A program made the translations under genes and the position numbers. Source: Kineosporia babensis (GTDB taxonomy: Bacteria > Actinomycetota > Actinomycetes > Actinomycetales > Kineosporiaceae). Taken from it: 64,000 nucleotides of DNA. The notes under the pieces were generated by a model, which saw only the letters and a program-made list of their open reading frames with translations, had not been told where the DNA came from and did no database searches. Positions within the stretch are counted from its first letter, which is position 1. Each line of letters opens with the position of its first letter. The stretch lies in assembly GCF_021129305.1 (NCBI RefSeq), contig NZ_JAJOMB010000001.1, positions 124,001-188,000 on the forward strand, given 5' to 3'. Positions 11,068 to 18,705 of the stretch are shown here, one piece after another.

Positions 11068-11873
11068 TCTCCGTGCTCCGCGAACAAACCCTTGGCCAGG
11101 TGGTCGCAGATCTCGTGGAACTCGGGTGTCTGCAACAGATCAGCCGTACGCGGGCGCGGGAAGTCGATGTCGACGACCTCCACCACCCGACCGGGCCGGG
11201 CTGCCATCAGCACCACCCGGTCGGCCAGGAACACGGCCTCGCTGATCGAGTGCGTGACCAGCAGCGTGGTGGTCGCCCGCTCGGTCCAGATCCGCTGCAG
11301 TTCCAGGTTCATCCGATGCCGGGTGACCTCGTCCAGTGCCCCGAAAGGCTCGTCCAGCATCAGGATCTCGGGCTGTACGGCCAGCGCCCGGGCCAGCGAG
11401 ACGCGCTGGCGCATACCACCGGAGAGCTGGTTGGGCCGGGCCTTCTCGAAACCGGCCAGGCCGACCAGCTTGATCAGGTCGTCGACCTCGGCCCAGTCCC
11501 GTTTACGGCCGGAGACTTCCTGGGCCAGCGCGATGTTGGAGCGGACCGAACGCCAGGGCAGCAGCGCGGCGTCCTGGAAGGCCACGCCCACCTTGTGGTT
11601 CTTGCGCGCGTCTTCGGGGTCGCCGCCGTGCACCAGCGCCTGGCCCTCGGAGACGCTGTCCAGACCCGCAAAAATCCTCAGCAGGGTGGATTTTCCGCAG
11701 CCGGAAGGACCGAGCAGGGCGGTGAACTCACCTTTGCGAGTGGCCAGATCGACGTGCTCGAGGGCACGGACAGTACCGCCACGGACGCTGAACTCCTTGA
11801 CCACGTCACGCGCGAACAGGCCACCGGCGTCCACCGATGGCCTGTTCTGTGACGTGTTGCTCAGCCCTTCCAC
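11064..11873 (-). CDS. NitT/TauT-type ABC transporter ATP-binding protein
   Basis: About 269 residues from a GTG at 11873 that overlaps the preceding gene by 13 bp. All ATPase motifs are present: Walker A GPSGCGKST, Q-loop VAFQDAALLPW, signature LSGGMRQR, Walker B ILMLDEPFGALD and H-loop LLVTHS. It is the SsuB/TauB type. It energises the fused permease encoded immediately downstream (ATGA overlap). The start is uncertain because the ribosome-binding site is weak, which fits translational coupling. Confidence 0.88.
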   Translation of the reverse strand: MEGLSNTSQNRPSVDAGGLFARDVVKEFSVRGGTVRALEHVDLATRKGEFTALLGPSGCGKSTLLRIFAGLDSVSEGQALVHGGDPEDARKNHKVGVAFQDAALLPWRSVRSNIALAQEVSGRKRDWAEVDDLIKLVGLAGFEKARPNQLSGGMRQRVSLARALAVQPEILMLDEPFGALDEVTRHRMNLELQRIWTERATTTLLVTHSISEAVFLADRVVLMAARPGRVVEVVDIDFPRPRTADLLQTPEFHEICDHLAKGLFAEHGE

Positions 11874-12442
11874 TGCCCGGACTTCTGCAAGCTGCGGATC
11901 TCGTCGCGCAGCGTGTGGTCGCGACCCTCCCGCTCGTTCTCCACGTGCGAGGCGGTCTCCCAGAAGTGCTCGACCGTCTTGCCCGCTTCCTGGCCACGCC
12001 GGGTGTGCACGTCGAGCGCGTACTCCGGGATCTCGATCGGCTTTTCGGAGGCGTTGATCAGGTGCATGGTGATGTTCGCCCACTCGTCGGACGAACGGTC
12101 CTTGGTCCGGTCGGACAGGAACCGGATGGCGTGCACGGCGAACAGCCAGCGGTCGCCGAAGCTCCGGTCCAGCCGCTCGTGCATCTGGTAGAGCGAGTTC
12201 AGGACGACCGGCTCCTGGTACGTGCCGTCGCCGGTGTCCTCGCAGGAGATCACGCAGAGCCGGGCCCACATCATCTCTTCGAGGGCAGCCGAGCTCTCGT
12301 ACATCTCGCGGCCGATCAGCAGGGCCAGCTGCAGATCACCGCGGCGGATCGACTTCTGCAGTGCGGAGATCAGCTCGTCCGCGGCGTAGCCCCGCTTGCT
12401 GGTGACGTGGGTCCAGGGGTCTTCGGAAAAGTGAACAGGCAT
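11861..12442 (-). CDS. MgsA/RarA C-terminal-domain-like protein, no ATPase domain
   Basis: 193 residues from the ATG at 12442 (AAAGGA eight bases upstream). The segment ADELISALQKSIRRGDLQLALLIGREMYES... resembles the helical C-terminal domain of MgsA/RarA clamp-loader-like ATPases (Y-S-AlhKSxRGsDpdaAL). No Walker motifs are present, so it is a stand-alone version of that domain. It sits inside the ABC importer operon between the lipoprotein (29 bp gap) and ATPase (overlap), a conserved-looking placement. A role with the transporter or its substrate is inferred only from position. Confidence 0.55.
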   Translation of the reverse strand: MPVHFSEDPWTHVTSKRGYAADELISALQKSIRRGDLQLALLIGREMYESSAALEEMMWARLCVISCEDTGDGTYQEPVVLNSLYQMHERLDRSFGDRWLFAVHAIRFLSDRTKDRSSDEWANITMHLINASEKPIEIPEYALDVHTRRGQEAGKTVEHFWETASHVENEREGRDHTLRDEIRSLQKSGQWKG

Positions 12443-12470
12443 TTTGGATGTCCTTTGATCAGGTCCAGGC

Positions 12471-13514
12471 TTAGCTGAGCTCGGGGCCGTCGGCGTAAAC
12501 GGCCTCCAGGATGGAGGTGTCGAAGAGCGAGGCCAGGTCGTCGCCGGGAACATCGATCTGCTGCATGGTCTCGACGTTGCCGGCGATGCCCTCGGCGCTC
12601 ATGCTGAGCAGGCCGTTGGTCTCGGTCTCGGGGGTCTTGATCAGGTCGGTGAACTCGGCCATCGCCAGCTTCTGCTGCTCCAGGTCGAGGTTCTGGTCCT
12701 TGCCCGGGCCGGTCACCATCAGCTCGGCGGCGGCGTCGGTGTCGCTCAGCGCGTCGTTCCAGCCCTTGGCGGTCGCCTTCACGATGCCCTCAAGGGTCTT
12801 GCGGCTGTCGTCGTCGGCCAGCGCCTCTTCGGTGGTGAAGAGCACGTTGCCCCAGGCGTTGTAGCCGTACTCGCTGAGCAGGAAGGTCTTGGTCTCCACG
12901 CCCTGCGCCTTGAGGGTCAGCGGCTGGTTGTTCAGCAGCGAGACGAAGGCGTCGCAGTCCCCGCCGACCAGCGGGGCCGGGTCGAAGTCGGCCGGGATCA
13001 TCTCCACGTCGGCCGGGTCCATCCCGTTACCGGTCAGCACGGCGTTGATCACCGACTGGCCGCTGGTCTGCACGCACAGCCGCTTGCCGGCCAGGTCCTG
13101 CAGCGTGTTCACCGGCTTGTCGGCCAGCGACATGATCGTGGTGGGGTTGTTCTGCAGCGTGGCGGCGATGATCTTCAGCGGTGCCCCCTCGGCCACCGCG
13201 CGCGCCACGATGTCCGCCGAGTTCAGCCCGACCAGCGCCTTTCCGCTGACCACGAGCGGCTCGACGGTGGCGCTCGGGCCGCCCGGGGTGACGGTCATGT
13301 CGATCCCCTCGGCCTCGTAGTAGCCCTTGTCCAGCGCCACGTAGGGGCCGGCGTTCTCGACGTTGGCGATCCAGCCCAGCTGCATCGAGGCGACGGTGGG
13401 CCCGCTCGCCGAATCGGAACTGCCGGAACCGCAGGCACTCAGCAGACCAAGGGCGGCCACCGTCACCACCGGAATCCGGAAAGCCGGACGGGACAGCAAA
13501 GAACGAGGGGACAC
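12471..13514 (-). CDS. NMT1/THI5-like ABC substrate-binding lipoprotein
   Basis: About 347 residues from the GTG at 13514, preceded by GAAAGG. A lipoprotein signal (GLLSAC) ends near residue 27. The mature part begins with the family hallmark QLGWIANVENAGPYVALDKGYYEAEGIDMTV, typical of THI5/NMT1-type binding proteins for pyrimidine precursors, riboflavin, nitrate or sulfonates. It is the first gene of the importer operon. A ~250-nt leader upstream contains a strong nested inverted repeat (13673-13768). Confidence 0.88.
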   Translation of the reverse strand: MSPRSLLSRPAFRIPVVTVAALGLLSACGSGSSDSASGPTVASMQLGWIANVENAGPYVALDKGYYEAEGIDMTVTPGGPSATVEPLVVSGKALVGLNSADIVARAVAEGAPLKIIAATLQNNPTTIMSLADKPVNTLQDLAGKRLCVQTSGQSVINAVLTGNGMDPADVEMIPADFDPAPLVGGDCDAFVSLLNNQPLTLKAQGVETKTFLLSEYGYNAWGNVLFTTEEALADDDSRKTLEGIVKATAKGWNDALSDTDAAAELMVTGPGKDQNLDLEQQKLAMAEFTDLIKTPETETNGLLSMSAEGIAGNVETMQQIDVPGDDLASLFDTSILEAVYADGPELS

Positions 13515-14067
13515 GAGGGGAAACCTTTCACCGGGCCGCCCGGGCAGGGGCGACGACGTGGGACACACAGAGTCGGCCACCACCTCAGGAGAGGTGGAGG
13601 CGCTCACGTACGCGGTAACAGAGGCAGTGCGACGACCGGCGACAACGACGGCCGGGCCCTGGGATCAGGGCAGATGCGAAGCAGGCGTCAGATACCTGCC
13701 GCAGAGATCAGGCGCGACCGGGAGCGCGGGAGTTGGAACGACGCCAGCAGCCGGAGTGGCTTCGCATCGTTACCTTCCTTTCCCGCTCGGGCGAACCTGT
13801 AGACAGAACTGACGGTAGCCGCCATCTATCCGCCGAAAACGGACACCGTCCGGATTGCGCTGCGAAATTTACGCCAACGTAACCGAAGGCCCAACGGCCC
13901 GTGGCGAACCGGTGACCATCGGCAACCTCGCTTCGGCCGGCCGAAGCCCTTCAGGCTTTGCCTCGCTCGCCCCGGCGTGCAAACATCCGGCCGACGGCTC
14001 TGGACAATCCGGTTCGCGATATCGCCAGGCCCCCTGCCGAATCGTCTGCCCGGAAAGGCCCGACCCG
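13515..14067. other. Divergent intergenic region of importer operon and nucleoside deoxyribosyltransferase
   Basis: No convincing gene. It holds the leader of the importer operon on the minus strand, a small hairpin (CCACCTC/GAGGTGG, about 13580-13597), a second (CCCTG/CAGGG, about 13657-13670) and the nested structure at 13673-13768. The part from 13800 to 14067 shows nothing I can assign beyond the probable promoter of the plus-strand gene. Confidence 0.6.
13673..13768 (-). ncRNA. Candidate structured leader RNA (riboswitch-like) of the ABC importer
   Basis: A perfect 10-bp outer stem (13673-13682 with 13759-13768, GATGCGAAGC/GCTTCGCATC) encloses a 6-bp stem (13684-13689 with 13740-13745, GGCGTC/GACGCC). 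That encloses two hairpins (13695-13712 and 13712-13727). The result is a multibranched fold of ~96 nt about 160 nt ahead of the lipoprotein start, the usual place for a riboswitch. I could not match it to a class whose consensus I know. The complementary strand folds equally well, so the strand is inferred from context. Confidence 0.35.
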
Positions 14068-14601
14068 ATGTCCAAGAAGCACCTCTACCTGGCCGGTTTC
14101 GAAGTTTTCGCGCCCGACGGCGAACAGCGCGCCGCCCGGATGCGCGAGATCGTCCGCGAGCACGGCCTGGAACCGATCTCCCCGCTCGACGGCGGCAAGG
14201 ACCTGTCCGGCCTCAGTGGCCCCGACCTGGCGATGGCGATCTTCCGGATCAACGTCGAGATGATCGAGCGGGCCGACGCCGTGGTGGCCAACCTCAACCC
14301 GTTCCGCGGGCCGGACCCGGACGCCGGCACCAGCTGGGAGATGGGCTACGGCCACGGCCGGGGCAAGGTCACCTACGGTTACACCGAGGGCCCGGCCACC
14401 GCGATCGAGCGCACCGAGCAGCAGTGGCCGCCGATCACCCGCCGTGAGGACGGCTCGGCGGTGGACCGCGACGGGATGACCGTGGAGAACTTCGGCCAGC
14501 CCTTCAACCTGATGCTGGCCTGCTGCGGGACCGTCGTGCTGGGCAGCTTCGAGGACTGCATCCGCACCGTGGCCGAGGACGTCCGGGCCGGCAAGCTCTA
14601 G
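14068..14601 (+). CDS. Nucleoside 2-deoxyribosyltransferase
   Basis: 177 residues from the ATG at 14068 with GGAAAGG upstream. The sequence has the family features: an N-terminal HLYLAGFEVFAPDG (substrate-binding Y/F), an IERADAVVANLNPF Asp-containing motif and the catalytic-Glu segment DAGTSWEMGYG. These enzymes exchange the base of 2'-deoxynucleosides through a covalent Glu intermediate in nucleobase salvage. It is divergent from the ABC importer operon, which suggests, but does not prove, a nucleobase-related substrate for that importer. Confidence 0.88.
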   Translation: MSKKHLYLAGFEVFAPDGEQRAARMREIVREHGLEPISPLDGGKDLSGLSGPDLAMAIFRINVEMIERADAVVANLNPFRGPDPDAGTSWEMGYGHGRGKVTYGYTEGPATAIERTEQQWPPITRREDGSAVDRDGMTVENFGQPFNLMLACCGTVVLGSFEDCIRTVAEDVRAGKL

Positions 14602-14613
14602 GTCTGCGATTGG

Positions 14614-14644
14614 CACCCCTGCCCGTTTTGCCCGGGCAGGGGTG
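14614..14644 (+). terminator. GC-rich hairpin between deoxyribosyltransferase and FGE genes
   Basis: A perfect 12-bp stem (14614-14625 with 14633-14644; CACCCCTGCCCG/CGGGCAGGGGTG) with a 7-nt loop begins 13 bp after a stop codon. It lacks a clear T-tract. Its right arm contains the G-rich stretch that would serve as the ribosome-binding site of the next gene, so it may act as terminator, translational lock, or both. Confidence 0.6.
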
Positions 14645-14651
14645 CGCCATC

Positions 14652-15632
14652 ATGGCCTCGATGTCCGAGAACCAGGATCACGCCTGCTGCGCGCCCGCCC
14701 GCGAGAGCGCGGCCCCCGCCGAACCGCAGCCGGTCGCCGCGAACCCCGGTAAGCACAGCATCGAGCAGTGCCTGATCCCGGCGCAGACCTTCGCGATGGG
14801 CGATCACCACGGCGACGGCAAGCACGACGACGGCGAGTTCCCGGTCCACCCGGTGAGCGTCTCGGCGTTCAGCATCGACGCCACCACCGTGACCAACGCC
14901 GACTGGGCCGAGTTCGCCGAGGACACCGGCTACCGCAGCGAGGCCGAGACGTTCGGCTTCTCGGCCGTCTTCCATCTGGCCTTCGCCGGCGAGGAGTCCG
15001 ACATCATCGGCCAGCCGCTGGCCACGCCCTGGTGGCTGGGGGTCAAGGGCGCCGACTGGGCGCATCCGCAGGGCCGGCACTCCGGGATCGACGACCTGCT
15101 CGATCACCCGGTCACCCACATCAGCTGGAACGACGCCGCTGCCTACTGCACCTGGGCCGGGCGCCGGCTGCCCACCGAGGCCGAGTGGGAGTGCGCCTCC
15201 CGGGGCGGGCTGAGCGGCCAGCGGTTTCCCTGGGGGAACGAGGAAAAGCCCGACGGGGAATGGCTTTGCAACATCTGGCAGGGCGTCTTCCCCGGGCAGA
15301 ACACGATTGAGGACGGGTGGCTCACCACCGCTCCGGTCCGCACCTACCAGCCGAACAAGTACGGCCTGTGGCAGAGCGTGGGCAACGTGTGGGAGTGGTG
15401 CGAGGACTGGTTCCACCCGGCCTACTACGCCTTCTGCCTGACCGACGAGCCGATCGAGAACCCGCGGGGTCTGGAACGCGGCAGCCAGAAGTGCATGCGA
15501 GGCGGATCTTTCCTGTGCCATCCCTCGTACTGCAACCGCTACCGCAACGCCGCACGCTCGTCCAACACTCCCGACTCCTCGATGGCCAACACCGGTTTCC
15601 GCACGGTCGCGCTGAGCGAGGAAGCCGTCTGA
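14652..15632 (+). CDS. Formylglycine-generating enzyme-like (SUMF1/FGE) protein
   Basis: About 326 residues from the ATG at 14652 (14661 is an alternative). The FGE-sulfatase fold is complete: a DATTVTNADWAEF segment, the RLPTEAEWECASRGG core, GNVWEWCEDW, and near the C-terminus SFLCHPSYCNRYR. The two Cys of that motif correspond to the copper-binding active-site pair of true FGEs, so it should be catalytic and not a mere fold relative. FGE oxidises a Cys in the CxPxR motif of sulfatases to formylglycine. No sulfatase gene lies in this window. Confidence 0.88.
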   Translation: MASMSENQDHACCAPARESAAPAEPQPVAANPGKHSIEQCLIPAQTFAMGDHHGDGKHDDGEFPVHPVSVSAFSIDATTVTNADWAEFAEDTGYRSEAETFGFSAVFHLAFAGEESDIIGQPLATPWWLGVKGADWAHPQGRHSGIDDLLDHPVTHISWNDAAAYCTWAGRRLPTEAEWECASRGGLSGQRFPWGNEEKPDGEWLCNIWQGVFPGQNTIEDGWLTTAPVRTYQPNKYGLWQSVGNVWEWCEDWFHPAYYAFCLTDEPIENPRGLERGSQKCMRGGSFLCHPSYCNRYRNAARSSNTPDSSMANTGFRTVALSEEAV

Positions 15633-15694
15633 TCGAGAAGGCTTTACCCGCTCCTTGATTCTTCATTGAGCCCGGAGCGGCCAGCATCGGTCGT

Positions 15695-16702
15695 ATGAAG
15701 CAGTCCCTGACCCGCCGTTCCCTGAAGAACACCCGACGGCGGCGCATCTACCTGGCCACCGCATCCCTCGCCGCCCTGGTGATGGCTGCCGGAGGCACCG
15801 CCATGGCCGTGCAGCCGAATGACGAGCCGGACGCCGAGCCGAAGACCACCAACACGGCCCCCGCCGCAGCGTTCGCGGGCGAGACCAATACCGAGGAGTG
15901 GGCCGGCAACGCCTCGTCGCTGTACCAGAAGTACGCGCGCGGTGGCAGTTCCGTCACCGGTGGCGTGAACGACGCGGCAGCGAAGGACGGCAAGGCCCTC
16001 AACCTGACCATCCCGGCCGGTGCAGGTGCCTCACCGAGCAACGCCGCCGAAGTGGCCTCCAAGGAGCAGTTCCTCTACGGCAGCTTCAGCAGCCGGGTCA
16101 AGACCGCCGACTGCTCCGCGCAGCCCGAGACCGGTGCGGTGACCGGCATCTTCACCTACGGCAACGACGGCACCGACCAGGACGGCGACGGCCTCACCGA
16201 CAACAGCGAGATCGACATCGAGGTGCTCTGCGGCCGCCCCGACGTGATCAACCTGACCATCTACACCGACTACGAGGCGAGCACCGAGAAGTCGCAGCGG
16301 GTCTCCCGGATCGTCGACCTGCGCCAGGGCAAGGTCATCTCGACCTGCTACTACACCGACTTCTCGGGCAACTGCGTGGAGAACCTGACCGGCGAGCAGT
16401 CCAGTCCGGCCACGGTGCCGGCGATCAAGGACTTCGACTCCTCCAAGGCCTACTACGACTACCGGATCGACTGGACCGAGCAGAACGTCAAGTTCACCAT
16501 CACCGACGAAGCCGGTGAGGAGATCACGCTCTGGGACTACCAGGGTCCCGCCGAGCGCATCCCCAGCCGCCCGGCCGGCTACCTGGTCAACTTCTGGCAC
16601 ACCAACAGCTGGGCGGCCCACGAGCGCCCGAAAACGATCAAGTCGCCCACCGCGCCGCTGACCGTCTCGGTCGACTCCAGCACCAGCACCGCCCTGGACT
16701 AG
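15695..16702 (+). CDS. Secreted GH16-family glycoside hydrolase
   Basis: 335 residues with an Arg-rich N-terminus and a signal peptide (to about residue 38, TAMA). The catalytic signature ExDxE is present (EIDIE, Glu172 nucleophile, Glu176 acid/base), followed by a cold-jelly-roll pattern (TIYTDY, YDYRIDWT, WDYQGPAERIPSRPAGYLVNFWHT). Just before the catalytic strand is an Asp-rich DQDGDGLTDNSE segment like a calcium loop. It is a paralogue of the gene at 53699-54616. GH16 covers beta-1,3/1,4-glucanases, agarases and transglycosylases; the substrate cannot be fixed here. Confidence 0.82.
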   Translation: MKQSLTRRSLKNTRRRRIYLATASLAALVMAAGGTAMAVQPNDEPDAEPKTTNTAPAAAFAGETNTEEWAGNASSLYQKYARGGSSVTGGVNDAAAKDGKALNLTIPAGAGASPSNAAEVASKEQFLYGSFSSRVKTADCSAQPETGAVTGIFTYGNDGTDQDGDGLTDNSEIDIEVLCGRPDVINLTIYTDYEASTEKSQRVSRIVDLRQGKVISTCYYTDFSGNCVENLTGEQSSPATVPAIKDFDSSKAYYDYRIDWTEQNVKFTITDEAGEEITLWDYQGPAERIPSRPAGYLVNFWHTNSWAAHERPKTIKSPTAPLTVSVDSSTSTALD

Positions 16703-16728
16703 GCAACAACCGTCCTGCGGCCGAGCCT

Positions 16729-17451
16729 TCAGAACAAGGCGTAGGCCCGGTCGCAGGAGGCCTGGACCGCGTACAACCGGCTGAGCGCGCTGTCGTAGTA
16801 GTAGTCCAGGAAGTAGCTGAACGCCGTCTGCACCCCGCCCAGGCACTCGCGCAGGTCCTCGATCTGGTCGGTCTGCAGGTTCAGCTTGTCGTTGGCGTCG
16901 TCCAGGCTGCCCTGGGTCTCGTCCAGTTCCGCGCTCTTGTTCTCAAGGTCGCCCTTGGTCCCGACCAGGGTGGCCCGGCTGGCCGCGAGATCCGTCTGGA
17001 CGCCGCTGAGCTGATCCTTGGTATCGGCCAGGGTGCGCTCGGTGCGGTGCAGGTCGGCCCGGGTCTGCAGGTGCACGGTCAGCGCGGCCCCGATCAGCAG
17101 CAGGGCCAGCAGGCCGCTGAACGCCTTGACCCAGGTGCTCGCATTCGCCGAGAGATGCGGCCCCCGCGGTGCTTCCGGCAACCGGTCACGCAGTCGTTCG
17201 AGCAGACCAACGGACGTTTGTGCGGCCGGCGCGGTCGGCACCGGCTGAGTCGGTAGTAGTGGAGGAGATACCACGGCCGCGGTCGGCTGCAACGGGATCG
17301 GCGCCGCCAGCTGATTCGGCCGGCTGACCCGGAAGTCCGTGCCACAGCTCTGGCAGAACAGCCAGGTGGTGGCGACCGGCCCCTTACAGGTCGGGCAGGA
17401 CCAGCTGGTGTTCTCTTCCGGAAGGTGCACTGCGGAGCTGATTTCGGGCAT
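16729..17451 (-). CDS. Zinc-ribbon, single-TM, coiled-coil protein
   Basis: 240 residues: an N-terminal zinc ribbon (Cys19, 22, 33, 36), a Pro-rich linker, one membrane segment (~109-127) and a predicted coiled coil (~132-202). A short Tyr-rich tail has two Cys (203 and 233). The ribbon would be cytoplasmic and the coiled coil outside. The gene is 52 bp downstream of the membrane protease at 17504-18460, which has the same ribbon-TM-coil layout, so the two probably form a complex. No enzymatic domain is seen. Confidence 0.65.
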   Translation of the reverse strand: MPEISSAVHLPEENTSWSCPTCKGPVATTWLFCQSCGTDFRVSRPNQLAAPIPLQPTAAVVSPPLLPTQPVPTAPAAQTSVGLLERLRDRLPEAPRGPHLSANASTWVKAFSGLLALLLIGAALTVHLQTRADLHRTERTLADTKDQLSGVQTDLAASRATLVGTKGDLENKSAELDETQGSLDDANDKLNLQTDQIEDLRECLGGVQTAFSYFLDYYYDSALSRLYAVQASCDRAYALF

Positions 17452-17503
17452 GGTTCATCGATCCTTCAGGTCTGAGGGGATGGATCCGGGCGAGGACCGC
17501 GGG

Positions 17504-18460
17504 TCAGCAGACGTGCAGCACGTTGCACAAAGTCGCTGCGGGAATGGCGAATCCGAGTCCTTCGGCGCCCTCGGTGACGTACTTGGCCACGGACACCCCG
17601 ATCACCTCGCCACGAAGGTTGATCACCGGGCCACCGCTGTTGCCCGGGCTGATCGGGGCCGAGAACTGCATCTCCCGCTCGCCGTCCTCGGTCCGGAAGG
17701 CCGAGACGATGCCCGAGGTGACGGTGCCGCCCAGGCCCAGAGGTGAGCCGAGCACCAGCACCGGGTCGCCGACCGCGGGCTTCTTGGCGGCGATCGGCAG
17801 GACCGGCAGCTTCTCCTCAACCGACACCACGGCCAGGTCGGCCGACTGCTCGACCTGATCGATGGTTCCGGTGTACTCGGCGTCGTCCCGGACGATCTGG
17901 ACGGTCCGCCCGCCGGAGCGCCAGGTGTCCTTGACCACGTGATAGTTCGTGATCAGCTCGGAGCCGTCGGCATTCGCGGAGACCACCCAGGCCGAGCCGG
18001 TACCGGTCTCGGTGTCCACGGTGAACACCGACGGCTGGGCCTTGCTCGCCACCTTGGCCGGGTCGGGCTGACCGTCGACCTTGCTCTGCAGTGAGGCGAT
18101 CTGGTTGGTCAGAGTGGCGGTGCTGCCGCTGAGCGAGTCGAGCTTGCGCTGCAGTTCGGTGTTGGAGGCGGTGGCCTGGTCCAGGGCCTGCTCGGTGGCC
18201 CGCTGATCGGTGAGGTTCTTCGCCCCCAGTCCGATCCCGCCCAGCAGTAGGGCGAAGACGATGACGCCGGCCCCGATTCGCAGCCCGCGCCGCGGCTTGT
18301 GCGCGACTTCGGTGATCCGGACCACCGGCACCGCCGGCGGAACTACAGAGGGCGGCGCTGCCCGGCCGCAGTTGTCGCAGACCTGCCCGACGCGAGGCTG
18401 CCCGCAACCGGTACAGAAACCGGTCTGCTGACGGGGAACGCTGAGCGCGTCGGGTTGCAT
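17504..18460 (-). CDS. Membrane-anchored trypsin-like serine protease with N-terminal zinc ribbon
   Basis: 318 residues from the ATG at 18460 (GGAG seven bases upstream). Order: zinc ribbon (Cys16, 19, 28, 31), membrane segment (~60-80), coiled coil (~82-128), then a trypsin/HtrA-type protease domain. The triad is His174 (ITNYHVV), Asp208 (SADLAVV) and Ser275 (SPGNSGGPV). There is no PDZ domain; it ends shortly after the protease core with two Cys (312 and 318). It should be an extracytoplasmic protease whose cytoplasmic ribbon contacts something inside. It forms a likely operon with the structurally matching protein at 16729. Confidence 0.82.
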   Translation of the reverse strand: MQPDALSVPRQQTGFCTGCGQPRVGQVCDNCGRAAPPSVVPPAVPVVRITEVAHKPRRGLRIGAGVIVFALLLGGIGLGAKNLTDQRATEQALDQATASNTELQRKLDSLSGSTATLTNQIASLQSKVDGQPDPAKVASKAQPSVFTVDTETGTGSAWVVSANADGSELITNYHVVKDTWRSGGRTVQIVRDDAEYTGTIDQVEQSADLAVVSVEEKLPVLPIAAKKPAVGDPVLVLGSPLGLGGTVTSGIVSAFRTEDGEREMQFSAPISPGNSGGPVINLRGEVIGVSVAKYVTEGAEGLGFAIPAATLCNVLHVC

Positions 18461-18642
18461 GTGTCGTCTCCAAGCAGTCGGCGGCACACCCGGGCTGCTC
18501 TCCAGGCGCGATCGCCCCTGTCGGTCGGCCGCCCGCCGATATTGCCTACCCGAGAACGCTTTCAGCCCGACGCATCAAGCCACCTTGGCAGCCGTGCTCA
18601 CCTTCTTTCCGGTCGGTGACGAAAGAGCCGAACAGGGGACGT

Positions 18643-18677
18643 CCGTCCGGCACCCCAGGGTTCGGGGCACCGGACGG
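18643..18677 (-). terminator. Terminator hairpin downstream of chitinase gene
   Basis: Arms CCGTCCGG (18643-18650) and CCGGACGG (18670-18677) extend inwards through further C:G pairs around an AGGGTTC loop. It lies 29 bp beyond the stop of the minus-strand chitinase gene and has no marked T-run. Confidence 0.6.
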
Positions 18678-18705
18678 AGCCGCCTCAGATCGGTTCAGAT
18701 CGGGT

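Noticed and set aside
13583-13605. SAM-I-like stretch (AGGAGAGGTGGAGG)
   Set aside because: It lacks the downstream S-box elements and a suitably placed gene. It forms a simple local hairpin.
13684-13701. B12-box-like match (GTCAGATACCTGCC) on the plus strand
   Set aside because: The rest of a cobalamin riboswitch core (GGTG...AATCC, then CCCGC-ACTGT) is not found upstream, and the plus strand has no gene start within 350 bp. The match is probably part of the minus-strand hairpin.
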